Source: Volutella citrinella (lineage: Eukaryota > Ascomycota > Sordariomycetes > Hypocreales > Nectriaceae). From it: a stretch of DNA of 64,000 bases. Below, in pieces: positions 1 through 11,306 of this stretch. The stretch covers positions 434,001-498,000 of the forward strand of contig JAWZSP010000007.1 of assembly GCA_034401135.1 (NCBI GenBank). Direction: 5' to 3'. Numbering within the stretch: the first letter of the stretch is position 1; each line of letters opens with the position of its first letter. The translations under genes were made by a program, and so were the position numbers. A model generated the notes under the pieces. The model was given only the letters and a program-made list of their open reading frames with translations, searched no databases and was not told the DNA's origin.

Positions 1-1611
1 TGTTCTGGGGAATTGCCCCAAGGCCACCAGGTTGGAAGCTCGGCTGCGGAGTAAAGCCACCAAACCCAGCGCCAGTGAAGTTGGGCTGGAGCCCTTGGGG
101 TTGTTGCTGTGGCTGTTGCATAAACTGCCCGGTCGGTTGCGTTTGTTGCTGGAAGGGACTGGTGGAGGCGAATCCAGTAGGTTGTTGCGGCATGAATCCA
201 TTGCCCTGGAACTGCATACCCGTAGGTTGAATCTGGAATGCCTGTTGCTGCTGTTGTGGCTGGGGTTGCTGCGGTTGGGGGTTGACTTGAAGTGTCGTCT
301 GGTTCTGCTCAATCGAGTCGAAGAAGTCAATCAGGTCGGCGTCGGGGGCTTTGCTGGCCTGGGGTTTTGCCGCGGTCTGCTTCTTCGACGACGGGGGTGG
401 CACGATGGGGAAGGGGTTGTTGCCCGCCGGTGATGGTGACTTGTCCCTGCTGGAAAACGCCTTGGACGAGCTGCCATTCCTCTTGGCATCCTGTTCTGCA
501 ATATACTGTCGTCGATGGGTCTCGAAGTCGGGGTCTTTGAGGTACTCCTCGAGTTGTTTGCCCAAGTTGACGGGTGCGTGCTTGAGTTTGGGCACCTCAA
601 CGCGCGTGTGGTGCTCGTGGAGGCGCGCAGTGCTGAGGTATTGCACCACGTAGTCGGTCTGGCGGGTAAAGGTGCGGTAGATGGACATGGCCCGCTCAGC
701 ATCAACCTTGGACATCTCGAAGAACTTGCCTAAACAGTACGCATTAGCATTCGTGGGCCGCGCTGGGCGAGACAAGAAGACGATGACGGGTGGTGGAGGG
801 GCGCACCTAGGATGTTGATCAACCCCTGGTTGAGAACCTGGAACAACGCGAGAAGATCGAGAACGAGCAGCCGGAAAACGGTGATGGTAATCTCATTTTC
901 TGGTTCATCATCCATGACCTGCGATTGTAAGAAGACGTCTGATTGCTGAGTATTGACTGTTTGCTTACCTTGCACTTCAACAGCGCTGAGAGCTGGTGTT
1001 GAACTGCTTCAGTCTCGCGCAGCAAGCCCTTTTCGATGGAGAGCTTCTCCAGCCTTGATTCGGAGGCGCGAACCCAGTCGGTCTTGGTATCTCGGTATGC
1101 GCGCGCTCGCTCCGTAAGGTAATGTGCATAATGGCGGATGTTGCGGCCTTGAGTCTGGGCTGTTCATTTTGTCAACGGCTTGTCCATTGCCCCGCGCTGA
1201 AAGAAATGATAAAGGGCGTCGGGCAGGTAGTTTCCAGAGTAAACTGACCATCGGTGAAACTGCTGACCGCTAGCATATTGCGGTGGCCGGCAAGGAAGGC
1301 GAGTGTGACGTCCGCAGCGCCCTCGCGGATCATAAAGTGGACTGTGATGAGACTCTTGAAGACAACGGTCCATGTTGAGTCGCGGAGGCGGTTTTGAAGG
1401 GCGCGGAAAACCTCGCCAACACCTGCCTCGCCCGAATGGGTAGCTACGAGGATGTGCTCGATGTACTTGGTCTTGGGGGGCGCATTCTGCGGGCGGTCGT
1501 TAGCTGCCGTGTCGCGATGCCAATGGAGGCCCGACGTCGTAGGTCCACCTGGTGTGTACACACCTTTATCTTCGTTGCGCCCTTGACGGACTTTTCAAAG
1601 GAACTAGACAT
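1..1611 (-). CDS. YAP1801: AP180/CALM-type clathrin assembly protein, ANTH domain (3' end cut by window edge)
   Basis: Endocytic adaptor that binds PtdIns(4,5)P2 through its N-terminal ANTH domain and recruits clathrin at the plasma membrane. Five exons, in transcript order: 1611-1564, 1486-1249, 1159-969, 918-807, 729-1 and beyond. All have GT..AG introns and frame is kept at each junction. The start codon gives MSSSFEKSVKGATKIK, the usual ANTH opening, followed by APPKTKYIEHILVAT and then YLTERARAYRDTKTDWVR, both classic ANTH blocks. After the ANTH fold the protein becomes Gln/Pro-rich, with one NPF tripeptide (an EH-domain ligand in this family) and several QQPTG-like repeats. The C-terminus lies outside the window. 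It is divergent from the mitochondrial AspRS gene. The family call is firm; the gene symbol follows yeast usage. Confidence 0.93.
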
Positions 1612-3638
1612 GTTTCGATATGCCCTCGAGGCGAAGGGGGGCGCGCGGCAACGGAGCCGATGCGGGATTGGGGAGCGACGAGGTCGTTGGGTCGGGCTGC
1701 TCGGGTTCGTCGAAGTGGAGCGGGAGCTCAGCGACGGCGGCTGCGGAGTCGATAGCCCGGGACGATTCGCCCACGCAGGAGAGAGAGGGCAGAGGAATGG
1801 GGGGAGAGGGAGGAGGGAGGAGAGCGGCGGACGCTGTAGCGTTAGGCGGAGGACGGGAGGAGGATAGGTGGTCGAAGATGGGTTGCGAGAGAAGTTGAGA
1901 TAATGAGAGGCCGGGTTCCGTCTGAAGCCCGGGGTGGACGTGGACGCGGCTGCCAAATTGGGAGAGGGGCGTCGCTGCAGGTGGCTACCATATGGGTACC
2001 TTACGGGGGGTGCAGCACGGAGGGGGAGCGCTGGTGCCAGCATGTATCACTAAGGTACGGTGCCACTAAGGCTGCTCCCGAAGGACCCTAACGATGCCGT
2101 ATACTTTGGCACCTGTGGCTGGTGTGGTGCGCCCATGGATTCCCAGCTGCATCCATGGATCCATGGCACGAAGAAGTGTGCGCACTGGTGGGTGGCTGGA
2201 CAGCTGGACAGTGTCTTCAGTGCTTTGGTACCTAAGGTAAGGCACTTTACCTTGCACTCCACTGGTAACAGCTCTGCCAGGGTGCTACGGAACCCTTTGG
2301 CACCAGGCCTAGAGCCTGCCATAATTCGGGGTCCGCCACAGGAGCTTAGGCGTCTGGTGGATGTCGTCACTAGGTGTGGGTTTCAACAGGTTGCTGCCAT
2401 CCCAAAGCACTGGTGGTTGTGCTGTCATAGTCCAGGCCATGGTCCTATGTGGGGGAGACACAAGTTCGCTTTCATGAATGAGAGGCCTCCTAGCGGCCCA
2501 AGGCTGGCGTCGTCACCGCTCTCAAAGCCATTGGTCTCGAGGCGTTGACTGAGAGCTGCATCTGCAAGGCACTTGACAAGACGCAAATCCCGGTCGTTAC
2601 GGAGGCACTCCAACGTGACACATTCACGCGGCAGCCCAACAGAGGATGGGCAATCAGCGCCAAGTCAGCCCGCATCGAATTGCCAGCCGAGCCACCATCG
2701 ATTCGTCAGTCCAGTCCCACCAGCTGCACCTCGACTGGACCAACTGCGGGCTTTGGGAGCAGCAATCTAGCAGGCGTGTCGATGTAGCAGATTGAGTGCT
2801 CACATTCTCGCGCATACCTGGCTCCAGGTAAGAGTATCAGTACGGGGGAGGGATGCAGTAAGCTCCCTGCCAAACGTGCACCAGTGAGAAAATGGACACA
2901 ACTGAGGATAATTCGTTTGATTGACATTCACTCTCTACTGTGATCAAGCTGGTACAGAATTCTGTCGCTGATAGGGTGCCACTCGGCAACCCTCCTTACC
3001 TTTCGAGTCCAACACCAGAAGCGTCTTTCTCTTGTGACATTGCAGTTCTCAAGTATCCGAGCTCAAGGCCCGGACACCGACTGAATCCCGTTCCATTCTC
3101 ATAAGTCAGAGCTTTTTTCCATTGCGTCCGATGCAAACAAGGTCGGTGTGTCGAACGCTTATTTCATGGACCCAACCTCCCCTCGCCCCGAAGACGCTTA
3201 AGCCCTTGCGGGAGGTTTTCGAGGTCCGAAGAGGCGGGTCTGCATCATATTAAGCACGCGGTTCTCATCATCTGCGGGGGCATTGGTCAGCGGCAGGTTC
3301 TCGGTCGATCAAGCAAGAGGGCGGCCAGAGGGCGGCGGCTGGACTGGTATACTTACATTTATTTGAATGGAAGGGTCATGAAGAGAAAAAAAAGAAGAGA
3401 AAGAAGCGCGGCGCGTGCTGGAAATTTTTATATGGATCTGCAGCCACTCGCGGTGGGGTCTCCTGCAGGCTGCCCGTGGCTGTTCCTCGGCTGAACTGAC
3501 CCTCAGAGGTCAGGTCACTGACTGCTCACCGTGGGTCAATCATGCTATTACCGGCTGCCGGCCCACCAACACAAAGCTCCATCATGACTCCGACTTGCAT
3601 CTCGCAATTGTCGACCTGCTGCGCATTCTTTTGAGGCC
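1612..3638. other. gene-free divergent promoter region
   Basis: Separates the AP180 gene (leftward) from mitochondrial AspRS (rightward). The first 250 bp are purine-rich (GGAGG/GAGA runs). Around 1990-2250 there are several GGTACC/TAAGGTA/TACCTTA words and a perfect 14-bp palindrome CCATGGATCCATGG at 2153-2166. The open frames here lack recognisable content and look like GC-rich chance frames. Confidence 0.6.
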
Positions 3639-5823
3639 ATGGTGCTTCCTCTCGGCCGCTGCAGTCTAGCACTGCGCCAAGGTGCACGTCTAGGCGTCCC
3701 TAGGGCGCTGCTGTCTCGCCAATGCCTTCCGAGGAGCTTCAGCGCAAGCACGGTTGCTCTGCGCCCAGCCAAGTCAGAAGACCTCTTGGGCATATGGGAT
3801 AAATGTATGTCCGCCTCACGTCCTGGCCTTGACTTGCGTAAGCCTTGCTCACCCCTGTAGATTCGTCCTCTCAGATCCCTCTCGAACATGAAGCAGAGGG
3901 AAAGCACGTCGGCTTCCTAGGCAAGCGGCGCAACGTCTCCAAGAACCTCTCGTTTGCCGATCTCACCACCCCGTCTGGTGAAGTCCTCCAGATCTGCTCC
4001 GACGCAGGAAACGACGTCGATGCCCACGCCCTCTTCCGCCAGATCCCCGCAAACAGCCCCGTTGTCGTCGGTGTCCAGGAGGCTCCCGCAGACGCCAGCC
4101 GCGAGGCCCTCAACGATGCCTCGTCCAAAACCACCGTCTATCTCCGCAACATCAGCGCCCTCAACACCGTCCCGCAGAACCTCATCGTCACCCCGGAGGT
4201 CGTCTTCCCCCCGACAAAGCGCCACTACCAGATCCGCTTCCACCCTGAGCTGCAGGCGCGGCTCAGGTTCCGCTCATGGCTCAAGGGCGAGCTGAGCCAG
4301 AGCCTCCTCAAGAAGGGATTCACCGACATCGAGACGCCTACCCTCTTCAAGTCGACCCCCGAGGGCGCGCGAGAGTTTTTGGTCCCCACCCGTCAGCGCG
4401 GCACGGCCTACGCCCTGAGCCAGAGCCCCCAGCAGTACAAGCAGATTCTCATGGCGGGCGGCGTCTCGCGGTACATGCAATGGGCGCGGTGTTATAGGGA
4501 CGAGGACTCGCGCGCGGATCGACAGCCCGAGTTCACGCAGCTGGATATGGAGTGGTCGTTTGCGGGCGCGCCCAAGGTGCGCCAGGACGTCAATGACATT
4601 GTTCTGGCGGCGCTTGAAGCTCTGCGGCCCGCGCACTCGTATGCCGATATCCGCGGGGAGAGAATTCCCGTGGTCTCTCAGATCCCCGATGGGCTCAGGA
4701 CTGACGGCGAGCATCAAGCCCACCAGTTCACTACGCTCAAGTTCCAAGACAGCATCAGGGCCTACGGAAGCGACAAGCCCGACTTGCGAATCCCCAACCA
4801 AGTGAGTTGCATGGCGATGTACCCGCAGACATCTACTGACACGCACAGATCCATGCCATCGCTGATATTGAGCCATTCCGCCAATTCGTCAGCATGATCA
4901 CCTATTTACAGGACCCCATGGTCGAGGCCTTCACATTCCCGCTCCAGGATTGCTCCCCTGAGGAGGCCCGGCAGTTTGTGAAGAAGTTCATGGACGAGCT
5001 TCCTGCGTCCCTCAGGGAGAATCCCGACGGCGCGCCCACAGTGCTCGTCTGCGACTCCAGCAAGCCCACAATGGGTTTCTCGTCCCTCGGCTTCGAGTAC
5101 GACAGCGTTCTAGACCTCGTCTCCGGCGGCAAGGGGGTCAACGACGGAGACCTAGTCGTGTTGCAGGCGCGCGAGAAGCCCACGGGCCAGTACTGCCTCG
5201 GCTCGACCAAGATTGGTGAGATGCGCAGCACGCTGTGGAAAGCTCTCGTCGACGCAGGATACATGGCCAAGCCGCGGCTGGGCGACCCGGGCTCGCTGCA
5301 GTTCGTCTGGATGACCGAGTTTCCCATGTTCAAGCCCGTCGAGGAAGGCGAGCCGGGCCAGGAGGGCGCGGCCGGCATCGCGGCGTCGCACCACCCCTTC
5401 ACCGCCCCCCTTTCCCGGGCGGACCTGGAGCTCCTCATCGGCGGCCGGCCCCTCGAGGCCAAGAGCGCGGCTTACGACCTGGTGCTCAACGGCGTCGAGG
5501 TGGGCGGCGGCAGCGAACGTATCCACATGGCGGACCTGCAGGAGTTTGTGATGCGCGACGTGCTACAGATGGCGGAGCGTCGCATGGCCGACTTCTCCCA
5601 CTTGCTCGAGGCGCTGCGCAGCGGGTGCCCTCCGCACGCGGGCTTCGCGCTGGGCTTTGACCGCCTTGTCGCCCTCATGACGGACACGCCCACGGTGCGC
5701 GACGTGATGGCGTTCCCCAAGACGATGAAGGGCGAGGACCCCATGGTCAAGTCGCCCAGTCGGCTGAGCAACGAGCAGCTGGAGCCATACGGGTTGCAGC
5801 TCAAGCCCAAGGGTGGACAGTAA
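3639..5823 (+). CDS. MSD1: mitochondrial aspartyl-tRNA synthetase (class II)
   Basis: Charges mitochondrial tRNA-Asp with aspartate. Three exons, 3639-3804, 3861-4801 and 4849-5823, encode about 693 aa, in the range expected for a mitochondrial AspRS. The N-terminus is Arg/Ser/Ala-rich without acidic residues for about 40 aa, as expected of a mitochondrial presequence. An OB-fold anticodon-binding region follows (about 75-170). Class II motif 1 lies around 210-228 (ETPTLFKSTPEGAREF). Motif 2 with the flexible loop lies around 265-284 (RCYRDEDSRADRQPEFTQLD). Motif 3 is near the C-terminus (GFALGFDRLVALM, about 634-646). The bacterial-type insertion domain lies between motifs 2 and 3. Domain order and length match the bacterial/mitochondrial AspRS type, not the cytosolic one. 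The start choice gives both a presequence and an in-frame first intron. Confidence 0.95.
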
Positions 5824-7261
5824 ACCAGCCTAGGGGGGAAGGCATAGTCGGATTCAATTTTGGCCATTAGTCTTTGGGAGAAGCATCTAGACGGCGTTTC
5901 TGACATCGCTCCTCATCCGTAGATGTATCATTGCACTGTACGATAGTCGCTGTACTATATCAGGTAGAAAATGTATAATAGCAAGGCTGCTGTAGATGAC
6001 ATGTCGTATTTAGTAGCTTGTTAGAAGTGGCCTTCATCAACGACTAACACGAGTTGTAAATATATCCATATCCGTAGGTTTTACACGGATCCTCCCCGAC
6101 ACCAGGCTCTCCGTCTCTAGGCACATTGCAGGACAACAAGGGGGTTCCTTTACTCTATTGACATTTGGAATAGAGCTGAGTGTTTGTTTCGCGTCATTTA
6201 CGTCACCTCGGATCTAACATGCGTGGTCAGGATCAAGTACCACTAGCAGACCACTTGTCCCTCGGATCACGAGATTCGAATACTTCTTGGTCCTTGCTCA
6301 AACATCCTCGGCCAATGCTGGTGCGGTCGTAGTTTCACAGTAGAGCAACGTGCTCATACGAGACCGAGACCGAGAACAAGGGTCACATAGCGATTCTTAA
6401 GATGATCTCCGCCATATACGGGCCGATTTTCAAATCGTCCAGGGCTCGTATCACACGGCAACTGTGTTTTGTCCTTCGAGATAAGCCCCAAATCTAACAA
6501 ATAGCAAAATACGAGAGGTTGTCCAAGCCCGACGCTCAGTGTGAACGGAATGACGTCAGTTCCCCTTTGGTGCGACGAAGCTCTCATAACCGCGTCTCAC
6601 TTCAAAGAAAAGGTGCAGACACCCTTGTCAATTGCCTCATTAACCATTGGCTGTCGGGACGATGTGTTTGTTTGCATAGCCATCGCAAACCGCACTCTAC
6701 AAGGCTGGTCTGGCTGCGGAGTGTATCGATCGAAGTCTTTGTCACCCAGGCCCAGACGAGGTATCACGTCAGCATTAGCCAAAACTCGCAAAAACAGAAC
6801 ACGAAAACACCAGTGCGTATACCCAGGCACGACGAGTACCAGATCTGAGCAGTTATGGCATTCACGGAGGCAGAGACAGCGCATAGGCAAAATCACAGGA
6901 AATGCAAACGGGAACAAATATTTAGACCCAAGTCATCAATTGGTGTATTTACATACGTCATCGATCGCTCGCTGCAGGAGGACCGGATGGTTTGTCTAAA
7001 ATGTTCATTACCAAAAAATAAAAATAACAAAGCAAATGCTGTCCCTTGAGCAAGTTTAGCCACAGCTCCGACCAGGAATCCCTCCCAAGCTCCTTTTCTT
7101 GGAGGGTCCGGGGGCGGGCAGGAATCGTTACAATCGCAGAAACTCCATCGAGTAATTCAAATCAAGATGCGAACATCTCGTGTCATCCGGGGGTATTGTA
7201 GGATAGATTTGCACGTCGGTGAACGCGCACCATCAGAAGGCGACGCAGGTCGGCGACGCGC
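5824..7261. other. intergenic, no gene seen
   Basis: Convergent 3' flanks of the AspRS gene and the small GPI-type gene. AT content is higher than in the neighbouring genes (for example 5930-6070 and 7010-7060). No recognisable protein, tRNA or repeat was found on either strand. Confidence 0.6.
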
Positions 7262-7781
7262 TTAGAGGAGGAAGGCACCGACGCCGGCAGCGAAGAGGGC
7301 GACAGCGGCAACGGCGACACCAGAGGCCTGGAGACCGGGGGCGGCGTTCTTGTCGTTGCCGTTGGCGGTAGTCTTGACAGCATCGACGGCGGAGCTGACG
7401 GCGTCGGCCTTGGTGCTGACCTTGTTGATGAAGGAGGTGACCTCGCTGGCGTGCTCGCTGAGCCAGGTGGCGCCCTTGTCCTTGTTGGCGTCGTACCAGG
7501 AGTTGATCTTGGACTTGGTGTCGTCGTCGACGTTGTTGATCCAGCTCTTGATGTCGTTGCCGTTGCCGTTGATCCACGAGGCGGCGCTGTTCTTGATGTC
7601 GTCCCACAGGTCGCGGCGGTCCTTGAGCTGGGCGATCTCGGTAACCTCAGGGGCGCGGGGAGCGACACTGGGATGCTTGTTAGTTTCGTGATACTTTCAT
7701 CTTGGGAGTGGGGAGTGCGACGTACCCCTCAGCGGCGGCGAAGCCAGCAACGGCGAGAACAGCGACCTTGGTGAAAAGCAT
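7262..7781 (-). CDS. small secreted GPI-anchor-type protein with W-I-N repeats
   Basis: Two exons, 7781-7726 and 7667-7262, encode 153 aa. The unspliced frame runs into a stop, and the GTACGT donor and CAG acceptor restore frame. The N-terminus MLFTKVAVLAVAGFAAAEG is a clear signal peptide. The mature part is short, helical-looking and polar, with repeated Trp-centred units (ASWING, KSWINN, NSWYDA, ATWLSE). The C-terminus has a small-residue stretch after GNDKNAAPG followed by a hydrophobic tail ending VGAFLL, the layout of a GPI-attachment signal. It is likely anchored on the plasma membrane or cell wall. I do not recognise a named family. A TATA element and an AC-rich leader upstream suggest strong expression. 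It could also be a secreted effector-like protein with a C-terminal membrane helix. Confidence 0.85.
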
Positions 7782-7802
7782 CTTGGCTGTGTAGATGGGT
7801 GT

Positions 7803-7822
7803 GGTTTGGTTTGGTTTGGTTT
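7803..7822. repeat. (GGTTT)4 microsatellite in the 5' leader of the GPI-type gene
   Basis: Four perfect GGTTT units followed by a short GT run. On the coding (minus) strand this reads AAACC repeats just upstream of the start codon. It is an AC-rich leader of the kind common in highly expressed fungal genes. Confidence 0.85.
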
Positions 7823-7910
7823 GTGTGTGTGGTGAGAGGGAGTTCAAGCTGTTGATGGATGGGATGCGAGTAAGAGCAAGGGCAAAGTGTAGGGGGGACA
7901 ATGCGCCCTT

Positions 7911-7918
7911 CATATACT
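7911..7918 (-). promoter_or_regulatory. TATA-like element of the GPI-type gene
   Basis: Reads GAGTATATG on the minus strand, about 130 bp before the start codon. A CT/CA-rich leader follows it. Position and context fit a core promoter; this is inference only. Confidence 0.45.
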
Positions 7919-10900
7919 CCCTCGGGCACACAGCCAAGCCAAGCCAATCCAACAGGCGTGTTTCATTTCGTTCGACGGCGGTCCTTGCAGGTCCATCATG
8001 GATCATGGCTGGCTGCCCAGCTGAGCCAGCGCGCACTGCCTGTCAGTCCGTCAATTTCCTCCACTGCATAAGGCTGGATTACCAGCGCGCCCCTTGAATG
8101 CTCCATCAACGCCACATACAGGTGGCACCCACCCCTGCTGCTAATTACCACAGCAGGTACCTAACCCCAGCAAACCGAACCCGACGACTGTCACTGCATC
8201 GCCCTTGCCGTGGCCCGTCAGCACAAGCTTCGGGTGGTGCAAGCCTAGGTATCCACTACATGCCTGGCCGTGGCACACCCTCGCCCACCCCGGTAGCGGG
8301 TACTGGCAGATGAGAAGGACGATCCATGCCATTGCACGGAGGCTCTCTCGGGTGCCCACAGTCGGTCACCTAACGTGCTTGCCTGTTTAGCTGTAACTTG
8401 GTGCTGCGCCCTGTTGCTGCCATGGACAAGCTCCGAGTGCCCCACCGCCGCTACAGCGCCCTGCCCCATTGGTGGCCCGGGCGAAGGTTCCTAGCCATTA
8501 GCTCCTTCTAATCCCACCATGTCCCATCACCATCTCCCCCTGGCCCAGTGCTGATCGCTGGGCCGTCGCCATATGCTTCCTAGAGAGGGAAAATCGCATC
8601 GTCATGGTGTGCCACGGTCTGGCGGAGAGAGACATGCCCATCCTTCCCGCCAAGTCCTTTTGTCTTTCGGGTAGGACCGAGGCAGACGGGATGGAAGGCA
8701 TGCTGATGCTCGCTTATGTTGCTATCCATAACACGCCGTGGCTGGCCGCAGCGCAGCAAATGACTTTTGGCTTGGGCCTGGGCTGGGGTATCGAGGAAAC
8801 GGGCCCACAGGCTCTGGCGATACCGATACCGCGATTTTGCCTATTGCGGATAGGCCCCGACGGCATGGAAACAAGGCCCCAAGTTCCAACGATGCTGCGG
8901 CGCGCCACAAAGGCTGTTCTGCGATTGCATGCCTGATAGACTATGCACGAGCAATTGTGGCAATCAAGCCAACGGCTCTTCCGACGTCGTAAACTACTGG
9001 TCGTGTAGAGCTGTGCCACTCTGCCACGCAACACAGCTGGCCACTCCCTAGACACTAGCCATCTGTTGTCGTAGTCCCGCCACAGCTAGGACTTTGAAAG
9101 ACTGACTCTGGCACTACCGGGAGGCAGCCAACTCTCCCAGCGCCCCCCGCAATTGACTCCAAGGTGCGTTCCTGGCGGGGAGGAGAGTGTACAAGCGTGC
9201 GAGTTTCAGATCGGCCCCCCCATTCAGATGGCCCCTCCTCAGTGTCTAGAATTGCCATGCCCAGAGCAACTCACCCGTGATGTTGTCAATGTGTTGCGTG
9301 TGCCACCGCAGCGTAGCGATTGGGCACTGGGCTGGGGATGATGATTCTTGGGGGCATTAGTCGTTCGGATGACGCCGATGCCGTCACATTCCAATGCCGT
9401 GATAGGACACTTGAGTAGAGTTCATAATGCGAGATCCCTCATCTTGACGAGAGAAAGCCTGACAGCGGAGCACCAGTGTGGGCAGTGGTCATGTGTTGCT
9501 ATTTTCGGCGCTAGAGCTGAGCCACCAGCAACCCGAATCCAGGCGCAGCAGTAGTGGCTGACGTGCCTTCTGTGTAGCAGCTACGCCGACTTGCCCTACT
9601 TGCCCAGGCGACGTCCCCATCATCAGGTGGATTCAGAATCCAGATTATTTATGGCTACTGCTGTGTACTGTGCAGAATCCCCCGTTTCGAGTGACATCCC
9701 TCCTTCCCATCCATGACGAGGGAGGACGTATGCCAAGCAACCCCGGAGGCATCCCTAGGACAATCTGGGCCTGGACGGGGGCGCACGTGCATCGACAACG
9801 CTGAGTGCACAGCGAGGTGGTGGCCTTGGGACAGCAGCCACGAGCAATAGTAGCATCATCAACAGCATCACCGCTTGCCAAATTCTGCCCCTCTCCCTCT
9901 CCCTCGCCCGCCCTTCTCAAAGCAGCCGCAGAGGCGAACGAAAAGCACCACGCGCAATGGTGCACACCTCGTTCTCTGTGCTTGCCAATGTCAACAATGA
10001 CTGCCCGCCAAACGACCCAAAACAGGGCATGGGCAAGGCAGCCAGCGCAAAGCTCTTTTGCCAAGCATCTCGGAGGGACCACGCTCCACCTAGCTGCGCT
10101 GCGGCTGTCTGCCGTTGTCATTTACAGACGTGGCCGGCGCTGCGTGGGTGGGTTTCAGCTTTGATTGCCCACGGAGTGGCTCTGGGGCCCGCCCCTTTAG
10201 CTTACTGCGTCGATGTCTTGGCCGCAGATCAAGCGAAACAACCTGCATTGAGATGCAACGCAGTGACAGACCGAGAGCCAGGCAGTGACGTCTGACTGTT
10301 GTTCCCTGCCTGTGGCTGGCTGGCTGCTGCCAAATGGAGACAATTGGTGCGTCCAAGTCCATGCGGTGCATGATTGGCATCAGCACCCTGGGCGTCGTGT
10401 AGTGAATGTTGTTTGCATTCACGCGAATATTGAATCCCCATTGATATCATCCCAACGCCATCCACCGCCCCCAGCTCACCTCAGATACCTGACTCTGACG
10501 CCGGGATTCCGTCCGTCCCTGTGTTCGCATCAGCATTGAAGCTCCACCAGCGGGTTGGTTGCTGTGCCGTGTTGATTGACAATTGAGCAAACGACCAAAC
10601 AAATATTCGCACCTGTCATACGGACCATCATGCTTGTCGCCTTCGGCCCGCTCGCCGCTTACTTGCCTGCATCACGATCGTGTTTTATCCCCCCTCGCTG
10701 CAATGGAGCTCGCTTAGTACCCTCATCCGGCGGTCAATGCAACAATTGCTGACTGGCTCAGCCCATCTAAGATCCTAAAGCCCCTCAACATTAGACCTAT
10801 CCTTTCCTCTTACCCCGTTTTCTGACAACGCATAGGCAACCGGGATAACCGATGGCAGCAAGGTGGCGATGGTGAAGCACTTCATAAGCATTAATTACTG

Positions 10901-11306
10901 AACAGACGGCTCAAGTTTGGCCTCAATGTACAGGATATCCCGCCCACGCTGTACCTCACCATTCTGTCCTGATGTCGTCTAAGGAGTGACACAGCCCCCT
11001 TTTACCTAACCAGACTGGTGCCAACAGAAATAAGAGTTCAAAAAATTACGATTCTCACCTCGCATCTGCGCTACGACAGCTGCCGTGAAAATGCCTCCGC
11101 ATGTTGGTAGCTCGACTGAACTTCCTCCGGCACCTTGGACAGGGAACCTTGGACCTAATCAACACACTTATTAGCATCCGTCCCTTGACAGGCCTTCTTC
11201 TAGTCCTCAAGGACGAGGTAAGGGCCACCTACGAGGCCTGGTTCTTCAACCCGATTCCCAGGACCCAGCACTGGAACTGCCTCAGGTCAAGCCCCCGCAT
11301 CACCAG

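Larger units (their letters stand above)
7782..11306. other. 3.5 kb gene-free stretch
   Basis: Contains the promoter of the GPI-type gene at its left end. The rest shows only scattered short frames on both strands. None has a family motif, a convincing splice pattern or a signal peptide. No tRNA or transposon ends were recognised. Confidence 0.55.

Noticed and set aside
6258..6275. GATTCGAATAC-like word, considered as a tRNA T-loop
   Set aside because: No acceptor, D-arm or anticodon stem could be folded around it; no tRNA gene was found in the window.
8604..8936. 110-codon plus-strand frame in the 8-11 kb spacer
   Set aside because: Overlapped by an open frame of similar length on the other strand and without recognisable features.
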